This document shows positions 44,397-53,134 of a stretch of 64,000 bases of DNA, piece by piece (position 1 is the first letter of the stretch; each line of letters opens with the position of its first letter). Below the pieces are notes generated by a model that saw nothing but the letters and a program-made list of their open reading frames with translations, did no database searches and had not been told where the DNA came from. Both the position numbers and the translations under genes were made by a program. The stretch comes from Rhizobium johnstonii 3841 (lineage in GTDB: Bacteria; Pseudomonadota; Alphaproteobacteria; Rhizobiales; Rhizobiaceae), in NCBI RefSeq assembly GCF_000009265.1, contig NC_008382.1, forward strand, positions 62,001 to 126,000, written 5' to 3'.

Positions 44397-45287
44397 TCAA
44401 CTGCGACCGGAATTTTCCCTAACCCGGACCGAAGCATAGAGCTCATGCCGCAAGCTTCGATATTCTTCTGCTAGAGCATCGCTCGCTCTTTCCACGTCAT
44501 CCAAACGCTCAGCAGGAACCAAGCCGCCAGCGGTCAAATTTCGCACGGCTCCTTCGGTCTTCAATAGTTCGTCGTCATGGTCGACCGCCGACCGAGCCGC
44601 GCCAGGCGAGGATAGACCCGAGCTCTGTCGCTGGGCGTTTTTGTAATCGTCTTCTACGTTCCAATAGATTTCCCCCGCGGTTACTTCGCCTCGAAGACGA
44701 TCAAGAATCCGACTTTTGTGCGAATTGGATAGGAAATCATATCCGTGGACGAGGAGCTGTGCGCCTCCAATCCGATCGTCTGAGTGTTCAGCAGAGGAGA
44801 AAAGGCTCAGGGCTCGATCAATCAAGCGTGTTCTATCGTTAGCATCGAAAATTGACAGCTTGTCCTTGAGGAGGCCCATTGCTTCCGCCTGCCGCTGTTC
44901 ATCCGACAGTGAGAGAACTTGGTGTACGAGTCGTTGTCTACGCTGCGGAGCCAGATAGTCGATGATCGCCCCTGTGCTCTTAAGCCTGGAGGGTGGTGCT
45001 ACTTGCTCTGTATGAGGAATAGTATTATCGAATAAAAGCCTTGCTGCCTCCCCGAGTCTGGTAAGGCGCCGGTGGAAAGGGCCGACATGACTACTCTCTA
45101 CCGCGTCGCGCGCGATCACACCGGCCAGCTTGAAGTTTGTTAGATCAGACGCTGTTTGAGCAGGACTTTCAGTCACCAGCCTAACAGCCACGTCGGCTAG
45201 AGCATCTCCTGGCAGGTCCACGTTGTGCTGAGTCGGGTTGTTTAAGCCGACTTCGGCATTCGCCTCTAAGCCTGATCGATTGGTCAT
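44397..45287 (-). CDS. virF: VirF-like F-box effector
   Basis: The 296-residue protein has an N-terminal F-box matching Ti-plasmid VirF: VDLPGDALADVAVRLVTES, then LTNFKLAGVIARDAVESS and RRLTRLGEAARLL (about residues 23-90). Behind it lie about three loose 40-residue helical repeats (RQRLVHQVLSLSDEQRQAEA; RTRLIDRALSLFSS; KSRILDRLRG), absent from Ti VirF. The C-terminus SVRVRENSGRS is Arg-rich like T4SS export signals. VirF joins plant SCF ubiquitin ligases; Mesorhizobium Msi061 is a related effector. A strong vir box lies 115 bases upstream. The gene sits inside a direct pair of IS6 copies. Confidence 0.82.
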   Translation of the reverse strand: MTNRSGLEANAEVGLNNPTQHNVDLPGDALADVAVRLVTESPAQTASDLTNFKLAGVIARDAVESSHVGPFHRRLTRLGEAARLLFDNTIPHTEQVAPPSRLKSTGAIIDYLAPQRRQRLVHQVLSLSDEQRQAEAMGLLKDKLSIFDANDRTRLIDRALSLFSSAEHSDDRIGGAQLLVHGYDFLSNSHKSRILDRLRGEVTAGEIYWNVEDDYKNAQRQSSGLSSPGAARSAVDHDDELLKTEGAVRNLTAGGLVPAERLDDVERASDALAEEYRSLRHELYASVRVRENSGRS

Positions 45288-45401
45288 TTCTAGGGCCCTT
45301 TTATAAAAACTGAGCGCAGCGGTTTGCGAATAGGCCTTGCCTTGGATGAGTTTGTCGCCACGAGCATCGTGTGTAAGTCTGGCATATTCAACGTTAGTTG
45401 T

Positions 45402-45415
45402 CTTACAATTGAAGC
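45402..45415. promoter_or_regulatory. vir box upstream of the virF-like gene
   Basis: CTTACAATTGAAGC matches the VirG consensus core TNCAATTGAAAY with one mismatch. It lies about 115 bases before the virF-like start, a usual distance for VirG activation. Confidence 0.75.
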
Positions 45416-45479
45416 TTACGGCTCCCCTTTTGTCGCCCCTGCGCGATCGGACAGTCGAAACCGAGCTATGCGGGAATTT

Positions 45480-46060
45480 GGGTGGCGAGGCTGATCAAGC
45501 AGCGCTCTGCGGCTTCGTTTCGATAATCTCGATGCCATCCGGAACCTGGCACTTGCGATGAGTTTCGGCAACTGATTTTGTCCTTTCAATCGTCGCCATG
45601 TCCTGGCCGCGGCGATGACCAGCTTGAAGACCATCAGCGTGGCGGTTTTTGAGGATAGTGAGCCCTTGGCACGCACCGTGCGGTGGCGAACGGTGGCAAA
45701 GACGCTTTTGATGGGATGGATGTTCGCAGATGATCCCAGTGTTCGGCGGGCAAATCGTAGAACGCCAGCAACGCATTTTGATCTTTCGTCAGGCAGTCGA
45801 CTGCCTTGGCATACTTCGCGTCATACTTTTCGACGAAGACGGCATTGCGATCTCGGCCGAGGCCCGGCTGGGAGCGAGATAGATTTCGCGCAGGACTGCC
45901 TTCATGCCATCCTGCACCGATTTCGGCACCTTGTTGAGAATGTTGGCTGTCTTGTGCACCCAGCATCGCTGGTATTTGGTGCTGGAAAGAAAGTCATCGA
46001 GCGCCTTCCAGAACCTGGTCGGATTGATCTTCTTTTTCAACTCCGCCGTGCCCTTGAACT
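45480..46060 (-). pseudogene. IS256-family transposase C-terminal relic
   Basis: Read leftward across several frames: FWKALDDFLSSTKYQRCWVH, KTANILNKVPKSVQDGMKAV, LREIYLAP, then LTKDQNALLAFYDLPAEHWD, KGSLSSKTATLMVFKLVIAA and RTWRRLKGQNQLPKLI. At least two frameshifts and no N-terminal half. It differs from the IS256 copy at 40.3 kb. Confidence 0.82.
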
Positions 46061-46345
46061 TCGATGGCGATCGCGGACAGAGGGAACCAGCACCGATTGA
46101 CGGCTGGCAAGGCAGTCTTGGGAGGTGGGATAATAACCTCCACGATCTCACCAAAGCGTGCAGACCTCCGCCGCAAGAGCAGATCAGGCTTTAGGGCTCT
46201 ATGATCTCATCCAGGCGAGGAAGATGAGCGGGAAGAGAGCCGCGATTGGCGGCGCGTGGTTTGGTGTGCGGCTTGCCCGAGCTGCAGGAGTCGGCCACGA
46301 TCGATAACGGGGCGTGCTGTTGACAGCGTGGATAGGTCCTTGATC
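46061..46345. other. Unassigned stretch before IS6 copy
   Basis: About 285 bases carry no convincing gene on either strand. A 60-residue leftward frame at 45994-46176 is not protein-like. Confidence 0.35.
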
Positions 46346-47152
46346 GGTGATGTCACGTTGTGAGCGGCTTAACGGTTGTCGGATAATGGGTTGGGATGAA
46401 CAGTCCTGCCGTCAGCTACAAGAACCACCGCTTTCCACCGCAGATCATCGCCCGTGCGGTCTGGCTGTATTTCCGGTTCCCTTTGAGCCTGCGGATGGTC
46501 GAGGAAATGTTGTTGGAGCGCGGCATTGTCGTCTCCTATGAAACGATCCGGCGATGGGGCCGCAAATTCGGAACGGCTTATGCCAGGCAGTTGCGCAGAA
46601 AAAAGCCGTCGCGAAAGGATATCTGGCATCTGGACGAGGTGGTGATTTCCATCGGCGGCCGCAAACATTGGCTCTGGCGTGCCGTTGACCAAGACGGTTA
46701 CGTTCTCGACGAGATCGTTCAAGCCCGCCGCGATACCCAAGCTGCCAAGCGATTGCTGGTCAGGCTGCTGAAGAAACAGGGCCTGACGCCGAAGCGTATC
46801 ATCACAGACAAACTGCGCTCGTACAGCGCTGCAAAACGAGATGTCATGCCCGCTGTCGAACATCGATCGCACAAGGGCCTGAACAATCGTGCGGAGAATT
46901 CTCACGTGCCACTTCGAAAACGAGAACGGGTGATGCAGGGATTTCGATCCGTCGCAGGCTTGCAACGTTTCATATCGATCTTTTCAGCAATCCGAAATCT
47001 CTTCGTTCCCCCGCATTGGAAACGTTCAGCCCTTTCCACTCACATCCACCGGATCCGCGCAATGGCGCAGTGGAAAGCCGTGACCGGCGCAACTGCCTGA
47101 CGTCACAAACAAGCGCCTTGTTCAGGCGTCCATGAAACAACGTGACATCGCC
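46346..47152 (+). mobile_element. IS6-family element (type B, copy 3)
   Basis: 807 bp, apparently identical to copy 2 and in the same orientation; together they form a pseudo-compound transposon-like unit (43168-47152). Flanks CCTTGATC and AATCAGCC show no duplication. Confidence 0.92.
46396..47100 (+). CDS. IS6-family transposase (type B)
   Basis: 234 residues, translation identical to 43218-43922, complete catalytic set. Confidence 0.92.
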   Translation: MNSPAVSYKNHRFPPQIIARAVWLYFRFPLSLRMVEEMLLERGIVVSYETIRRWGRKFGTAYARQLRRKKPSRKDIWHLDEVVISIGGRKHWLWRAVDQDGYVLDEIVQARRDTQAAKRLLVRLLKKQGLTPKRIITDKLRSYSAAKRDVMPAVEHRSHKGLNNRAENSHVPLRKRERVMQGFRSVAGLQRFISIFSAIRNLFVPPHWKRSALSTHIHRIRAMAQWKAVTGATA

Positions 47153-47479
47153 AATCAGCCTGCTCACCAATTGTTTCATAGACGCTGGGCAACGCCCTAC
47201 GGTTTGGGTTTGTCGCGACGGTCACGTTAGAATCTATCATCACGTCAAATTTACCGCCCCAACCCCTCTCGTTTGCAAGTACTTAATGGTTAACAGCTGG
47301 TTAATCAGAAAAATCTAGCCAGCCAGAATTCGACATGTATTCAGATAGTTAACGAGGCGAATGCCCTGCTTCTCTCCCTACTTGTTCTTCTGTGAATCCT
47401 ACAAACGTAACGCAAGATCGCGACTATTACGCAATTCCATCGCGTTTTTGGCTAACTGGTCCATGCTGCGAACTCAGAT
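47153..47479. other. AT-rich spacer with recurrent motif
   Basis: No gene seen in this stretch. It contains CTGTGAATCCTACAA at 47390-47404, shared with the oriT region and the traI-repA gap. Confidence 0.5.
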
Positions 47480-48086
47480 CTTTCTATCTTGTAGATTCTG
47501 GAGGGGCCCGGCGTTGCATCGTCGATGGCCGCGCTCGCAAGGCTACGGGGGTACGCAAGCCGAGGGACGAATGGAGCGTGATGTTGCGCGACAATCATCA
47601 AGGTTACATCAGTTGGCGGGAGTATGAGGAGAACCATAAGCTTCTGACCGAGAACGCGCACATGAAGAAGAATTGCGATCGCAAGTCAGCGCGTGCCGGC
47701 CGTGCCCTTTTGACGGGACTGATGCGATGCGGTCGCTGTGGCCGAATGATGCACGTCTTTTAGGGCAGCGCATAAGGTAACGCCCATCGCTATCAGTGCC
47801 GCGGCGGCGATGCTCATGTGGGTGTCGGCCTTTGTACCGGCATTGGCGGCGTCAGGGTCGATCGCGCCGTTGCGATGCAGATTTTAGAAGCGGTGTCGGA
47901 CCGTGCTGTCGAAGCGGCAATCTTCGCCTCGGATCAAGTCGAGCGGTCCCGAAGAGACGTCATTGCGGCAATCGAGCGGGACCTCGAAGGCGCACGCTAC
48001 GAAGCGCTGTTGGCCAGTCGCAGGTATGAGCTTGTGGACCCGGCCAAGCGGCATGCTGCACGCGAACTGGAGGTCCCAATGCAATG
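47480..48086 (+). pseudogene. Large serine recombinase relic
   Basis: The frame KATGVRKPRDEWSVMLRDNHQGYISWREYEEN then RAGRALLTGLMRCGRCGRMMHVF (quoted here in part: GYISWREYEEN, LLTGLMRCGRCGRMM) is the recombinase domain and zinc-ribbon of a large serine recombinase. After an in-frame TAG at 47761 the homology continues in other frames (YQCRGGDAHVG; VDRAVAMQILEAVSDRAVEA). The catalytic resolvase domain is missing, so it is inactive. Confidence 0.78.
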
Positions 48087-48128
48087 ATGCCCTGGAGGGA
48101 GTAGGCGTGCTTGAGCGCAAGATCAAGG

Positions 48129-48935
48129 GGCGATGTCACGTTGTTTCATGGACGCCTGAACAAGGCGCTTGTTTGTGACGTCAGGCAGTTGCGCCGGTCA
48201 CGGCTTTCCACTGCGCCATTGCGCGGATCCGGTGGATGTGAGTGGAAAGGGCTGAACGTTTCCAATGCGGGGGAACGAAGAGATTTCGGATTGCTGAAAA
48301 GATCGATATGAAACGTTGCAAGCCTGCGACGGATCGAAATCCCTGCATCACCCGTTCTCGTTTTCGAAGTGGCACGTGAGAATTCTCCGCACGATTGTTC
48401 AGGCCCTTGTGCGATCGATGTTCGACAGCGGGCATGACATCTCGTTTTGCAGCGCTGTACGAGCGCAGTTTGTCTGTGATGATACGCTTCGGCGTCAGGC
48501 CCTGTTTCTTCAGCAGCCTGACCAGCAATCGCTTGGCAGCTTGGGTATCGCGGCGGGCTTGAACGATCTCGTCGAGAACGTAACCGTCTTGGTCAACGGC
48601 ACGCCAGAGCCAATGTTTGCGGCCGCCGATGGAAATCACCACCTCGTCCAGATGCCAGATATCCTTTCGCGACGGCTTTTTTCTGCGCAACTGCCTGGCA
48701 TAAGCCGTTCCGAATTTGCGGCCCCATCGCCGGATCGTTTCATAGGAGACGACAATGCCGCGCTCCAACAACATTTCCTCGACCATCCGCAGGCTCAAAG
48801 GGAACCGGAAATACAGCCAGACCGCACGGGCGATGATCTGCGGTGGAAAGCGGTGGTTCTTGTAGCTGACGGCAGGACTGTTCATCCCAACCCATTATCC
48901 GACAACCGTTAAGCCGCTCACAACGTGACATCACC
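48129..48935 (-). mobile_element. IS6-family element (type B, copy 4)
   Basis: 807 bp, inverted relative to copies 2 and 3, ends GGCGATGTCACGTTG and CAACGTGACATCACC. Its right end interrupts virD4. No target duplication (GATCAAGG left, GGGGCGCG right). Confidence 0.92.
48181..48885 (-). CDS. IS6-family transposase (type B)
   Basis: 234 residues, translation identical to copies 2 and 3, catalytic motifs intact. Confidence 0.92.
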   Translation of the reverse strand: MNSPAVSYKNHRFPPQIIARAVWLYFRFPLSLRMVEEMLLERGIVVSYETIRRWGRKFGTAYARQLRRKKPSRKDIWHLDEVVISIGGRKHWLWRAVDQDGYVLDEIVQARRDTQAAKRLLVRLLKKQGLTPKRIITDKLRSYSAAKRDVMPAVEHRSHKGLNNRAENSHVPLRKRERVMQGFRSVAGLQRFISIFSAIRNLFVPPHWKRSALSTHIHRIRAMAQWKAVTGATA

Positions 48936-50436
48936 GGGGCGCGCCCTGGTCGGAAAGCTGAATATTGGTATCGAAAATGTTGCGCTGGCTGAAGGAGGTG
49001 GAGCGGGCTCGAAACGTATAGTCGCCGATGGCTTTCGAAATATAGTTTGGAGTCTCGTCGTCGGCAGTGGCCATAAAGATCTGTATGCCAGTATTGCTTA
49101 AGAAATTCTCCTTACCAGACTCTTCATATGCCCCAGTCAAAGCCGAGAGGCTCTGGATGATGAACATGAAGCGCCCCTTGTAGCCAGCAATCGTAGTTAC
49201 CGCAGTTTCTATGGCTTCGAGTTTGCCGAGATGCTTAAACTCATCCAGCAAGAACAGCACCTCGAAGATTTCGTCCTTCTTCGGCAGTGTCCGCTGTAGA
49301 ATGGAGACCACCTGCTGGAAGAACAGCCGAATGAGGGGGGCGATTACCTCAAGATCGTTTGGACTAACGCAGAGAAAAATTGACGTGGGATCGCGACGGA
49401 GATCATAAATTGAAAAATCCGACGTCGTTGTAGCTGCCTTGATTAAGGGGTCCGCCCAGAGATTCAGGCCGCCGTCACCAAGGACAGAGGTGTAGGAAGT
49501 CAGGATCTTTGTATCATTACCGGCCATGTTATCGAAGATTCGCTGTGCCTCTTGATTTTGCGTTTCCCCAGCTAGCTGGGCGAAAAGCTTGTATTTCTCA
49601 CCGGGCTGGGCGAATAGGTCGTAGACGGCACCGATCGTCGGCGTACCGCGTTCGATGCAGGCGAGTATGCCAGCGACAAAAAGGTCTCGGGCGCCCTCAA
49701 TAAAGCCTTCCGATCCCTTCCCCTTTGCAACGATCAAGTTAACGGCCAGCCGCCGCGTCTCGCTGAAACGGCGCTCCGGCGGCATGTTGACGATGTCAAG
49801 CACAGGGTTGTAACTGTGGGTCCGTCCCGCACTGTCGAGTGGCGCGAACTTGAAAACCCGATCGCCCCGCGTCATGCGGGCGCGCGAAGTGAACTCGAAT
49901 AGCTCCCCCTTCACGTCGAGCGCCAGAATTGAACCGTTGAAGGTCAGAAGCGTCGGGATGACCACGCCAACGCCCTTGCCGGCGCGCGTCGGGGCCACGA
50001 CGAGACTATGCGGCTGTTCGCCGTTAGTTAGATATCGACCCGGCCAACGCGGCCCAACCGTTTTGCCAAAGATCGGTCCGGTTATGTTGCGAAAGGGCCT
50101 GATATAGCCCGCTCGCTGTAGTTCCTGCCGCGCGGCCCAGCGCGCCGTGCCGTGATGATGCGGCTTTCGTAGGATTACAACGGCGCCCGCCATTGTAGCG
50201 AGTACGGCAGTACTGACGGCGATGGTCAAGCCACGGAGGAACACCGGTGTGGCGTAGCCAACATATAGGGGCGTTTCGTACCAGAAGGAGAAGATGTCGA
50301 AGCGATTGATAGTTTCGCGGCTGATGCCGTGCCGATAGAAGCTTGCATAAATACTCGCGAACAAAAGTCCCATTATCAGCGAAAGAAGGAAGGCAAACAG
50401 CAGCGTGTTCAATTTCCGAGTCGTGCTCCCGTCCAT
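48931..50436 (-). pseudogene. virD4: VirD4 coupling protein, C-terminally truncated by IS6
   Basis: 501 residues from ATG 50436. Two N-terminal membrane helices (about 10-32 and 62-88), Walker A VVAPTRAGKGVGVVIPTLL (about 147-165), YNPVLDIVNMPPERRF, Walker B EVLFLLDEFKHLGKLEAIE and FMATADDETPNYISKAIGDY match Ti VirD4. Ti VirD4 has about 650 residues; here the frame ends at DQGA, where the IS6 copy begins, losing about 150 residues. VirD4 delivers VirD2-DNA and effectors to the VirB channel. The ATPase core is nearly complete, but loss of the C-terminus probably weakens or abolishes function. Confidence 0.92.
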
Positions 50437-50717
50437 TCCTCATGACCTCCGCGCCCTGGGGACTGATGCAGAATGCCCGCGAGCAACGTCGGCGTGGCTA
50501 TTCCTGATATTGGTTCCAGTGGCCGGTTGGATCGTCGTGCATGCCGTTGCGCTCTTCGCATGGCCTGCTGTAGGATTTTCTGCCTGGAACGTTGGTTTCG
50601 GCGAACTTCCGCCCGGATGGATCCAACCTTGTAGCCATTGGGATCCACTCGCCGACTGTGCCCGTGCGACGGAGCAGCGAAGAGCTCAGATAAGGCCGGC
50701 TTTTCATCATAGGTCAT
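50409..50717 (-). pseudogene. Probable virD1 5' remnant upstream of virD4
   Basis: From ATG 50717 the frame starts MTYDEKPALSELFAAPSHGH then RRVDPNGYKVGSIRAE, echoing the VirD1 start (NLFSDAP...VDPLGYKIVSVRL at 37.9 kb). Beyond about 40 residues the similarity ends and the frame continues with Arg-rich sequence to overlap virD4. It occupies the virD1 position, divergent from virC1 across a vir box. A deletion from virD1 into the region before virD4 would explain it. Weak evidence; it may be a small hypothetical gene. Confidence 0.45.
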
Positions 50718-50838
50718 AGTACAAGTCTCAAGCGGACCGCCGGTTAGGGCAAACAGCTTACTGCATCCAGACGCCCATCTTTCACGAAGAGCGGTTGTCG
50801 ATATAAACAAACCGCCCCCCGACATCCAAGAATGTACG

Positions 50839-50852
50839 GTTACAGTTGCAAT
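50839..50852. promoter_or_regulatory. vir box between virD remnant and second virC1
   Basis: GTTACAGTTGCAAT matches RYTNCAATTGNAAY with one mismatch. It lies between the divergent virD-type and virC1 genes of the second cluster. Confidence 0.75.
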
Positions 50853-50970
50853 ATAATTCTCGCTTTTGCGTGCTGTATTCACAATCTTTCAGGCGGTCGT
50901 TTTTGTATAGAACGACCAATTTGCATACAAATTCTCGTGGGGAAGACGCGGCCGCACCAAGGAGTTTTCA

Positions 50971-51666
50971 ATGCAACTTGTAACCTGCTGCTCATTTAAA
51001 GGAGGCGCTGGGAAAACAACAGCGCTGATGGGCCTCTGCTCGGCACTTGCCGCAGATGGTAAGACAATTGCACTTTTCGAAGCCGACGAAAATCGGCCAC
51101 TCAGCAAATGGAAAGAAAATGCGACGCGACGTAACGCCTGGGATCCACTTTGTGAGATCTTCATCACGGACGAGTTGCCGCTTCTTGAGGTCGCCTACGA
51201 AGAGGCAGCAGGCCGCGGGTTCGACTATTGCCTAGTGGAAACTCACCATGGATCCAGCGAGCTCAATAACACAGTGATCGCCAGTTCTAATCTCCTGCTG
51301 ATCCCGACAATGCTTACTCCCCTCGATGCCGACGAGGCACTTGCCACATTTCGTTACATCATCGAATTGCTGATTGGTGAAAACCTTGCCATACCAGCCG
51401 CAATTCTGCGCCAACGTGTGCCGGCCAACCGGCTAAATTCCTCGGAGCGGCTAATATCGGAGATGCTAAGTACTCTGCCGCTTGCAGATACGCCGATGCA
51501 CGAAAGGGACGCTTTCGCCGCGATGAAGGATCGAGGAATGCTGCATCTGAATCTCCGTAATGCCGCAGCAAACTCGTCCATGCGGCTGACACTGCGCAAT
51601 CTCGAAGCAGCGATGGAAGATTTACGTTCCCTCGGCAAATTTGTAAGCAGCACAGTCGAGCATTGA
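50971..51666 (+). CDS. virC1: VirC1, second paralogue
   Basis: 231 residues, starting MQLVTCCSFKGGAGKTTALM, preceded by AAGGAG. All VirC1 hallmarks are present (EADENRPLSKWKENA, SSELNNTVIASSNLLLIPTM, HERDAFAAMKDRGMLHLNLR). It is clearly homologous to, but substantially different from, the copy at 38268, so it is not a recent duplicate. Its virC2 partner is reduced to a few codons. Intact frame. Confidence 0.93.
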   Translation: MQLVTCCSFKGGAGKTTALMGLCSALAADGKTIALFEADENRPLSKWKENATRRNAWDPLCEIFITDELPLLEVAYEEAAGRGFDYCLVETHHGSSELNNTVIASSNLLLIPTMLTPLDADEALATFRYIIELLIGENLAIPAAILRQRVPANRLNSSERLISEMLSTLPLADTPMHERDAFAAMKDRGMLHLNLRNAAANSSMRLTLRNLEAAMEDLRSLGKFVSSTVEH

Positions 51667-51687
51667 TATGACAATCCGCAAACTTGG
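51667..51687 (+). pseudogene. virC2 start remnant
   Basis: ATG 51668 after the second virC1 reads MTIRKLG then stop. M-x-IRK is how VirC2 begins (VGIRKPA in the intact copy), and the position one base after virC1 is the same. The rest of virC2 is deleted. Confidence 0.6.
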
Positions 51688-51795
51688 GTGACGGTGCGTC
51701 TCCATCCGGTCGCTGCCGACGAACCAAATCACGGGACCCGGCGATGACGAACCGTGCTTTCGCATGTTCTTCTTGGCTGAGCTGAGGTGGCTCGT

Positions 51796-51840
51796 AAGCG
51801 ACAAGCCGGGGCCGTTCAGGCGGCGTAATACCATGGCGTT
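51796..51840 (-). mobile_element. IS66 terminal relic
   Basis: About 45 bases equal the right end of IS66 (GTAAGCGACAAGCCGGGGCC and the last tnpC codons) in reverse orientation. Confidence 0.75.
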
Positions 51841-52075
51841 CTGATGATCCTCGCCAAGCTCGGTTTGCGCGCCAGCGAAGTTGCCACCCTCAATCTTGAC
51901 GATATCGACTGGCAGGCGGGCACGATCCTCGTACACGGAAAGGGACGGCGGCAAGCGACTATGCCGCTGCGTCACGGCGTAGGAACAGCGATCGTCGCTT
52001 ATATCCGGCATGGGCACCCAGCCTCGGCATGTCGGCGAGTTTTCTTGCGAACACTTGCGCCGCATGTGGGCTTTG
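51838..52075 (+). pseudogene. Internal fragment of a tyrosine recombinase
   Basis: Encodes LAKLGLRASEVATLNLDDID through FLRTLAPHVGF, nearly the same as part of the recombinase at 4051-5203 but with several substitutions. Both ends are cut: IS66 relic on the left, IS6 type A on the right. Confidence 0.85.
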
Positions 52076-52966
52076 GGGCCTGTCGCAAACATTTTCGGAG
52101 CGCGCGATTATCCCTTGAGCATCTTCAGTTTCATGCTTTGTTAACTTTCTGCAGTCCGAAGAGGCGCGCAAGCAGATCGTTCTGATCGTTAATGGTCCAA
52201 CTGCCCGAGAGGCCGAAGCCTTTCCTCAGCCACAGCATCGCCTCGAAACCCGCGATGGTTCGCCGCGCCGTGTTGAAAGATTGGAAGCCACCGATTTTTG
52301 GCATGTTCTTCTTTACCCGGAAATGGTCACTTTCGATGCCTTGCTGGAGGTGCTTGGTGACATAGTGGACGGGGTCCGGATGTAGAAGCCCATCATCAAC
52401 CGACGTTTTGATCGTTGACGGGAAGGTGTTGGCCCCGTCCGTCCCGATCTTATTCGGCGACAACAAGGGCTCGTCTTTGAGCATCTTGCGGAAGAACCGT
52501 TTGTCGGCGTCGAGATCGCGCTTCGCCGTCAACAGGAAGTCCATCGGATTGCCGTGTTTGTCGATGGCCCGATATAGGTATCGCCATTTGCCGCGGATCT
52601 TGACATAGGTCTCATCGACGCGAACAGAGCCGCAATGTGGCCGGCGGAACTGACGCAGCCGCTTCTCAATCATCGGCGCGTAGGCCAATACCCACCGATT
52701 AATTGTGCTGTGATCGACCACGAAGCCGCGTTCCCCGAACATCTCCTCGATATCCCGATAGCTGAGCGGATAACGAAGGTACCAAGCGACCGCCTGTACA
52801 ATCAGCCATGCCTCGAAATGCCTGCCTTTGAAATCATCCTTCGACTGGCGCTTCAGCTTTTCGGCTATGGCATTCAGAATCATCGGTTCGCTCCGCAACT
52901 TTCGGAGCGGCAAATTCTCTGCGGATGGTCAACATAGGGTTAAGCGGAAAAATTTGCGACAGGCCC
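52076..52966 (-). mobile_element. IS6-family element (type A, copy 3)
   Basis: 891 bp, same ends as copies 1 and 2, flanks GGGCTTTG and TTCGCAGG, no target duplication. Confidence 0.92.
52131..52913 (-). CDS. IS6-family transposase (type A)
   Basis: 260 residues, identical translation to the genes at 35050 and 41543, intact. Confidence 0.92.
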   Translation of the reverse strand: MPLRKLRSEPMILNAIAEKLKRQSKDDFKGRHFEAWLIVQAVAWYLRYPLSYRDIEEMFGERGFVVDHSTINRWVLAYAPMIEKRLRQFRRPHCGSVRVDETYVKIRGKWRYLYRAIDKHGNPMDFLLTAKRDLDADKRFFRKMLKDEPLLSPNKIGTDGANTFPSTIKTSVDDGLLHPDPVHYVTKHLQQGIESDHFRVKKNMPKIGGFQSFNTARRTIAGFEAMLWLRKGFGLSGSWTINDQNDLLARLFGLQKVNKA

Positions 52967-53134
52967 TTCGCAGGTCTAGTGTTCCAATGTGGACGACGCA
53001 ATTCGCCATTTTATGCGGTTGCACCCCAACGCGCGGAATCACCGTGCCTACGTCCCGGCAGGGACGTTCTGACGCCGGTCCATTAGGACACTGGCGGAAA
53101 GTATTCGGATTAAACTAGGACGCGTTCGGAACAG

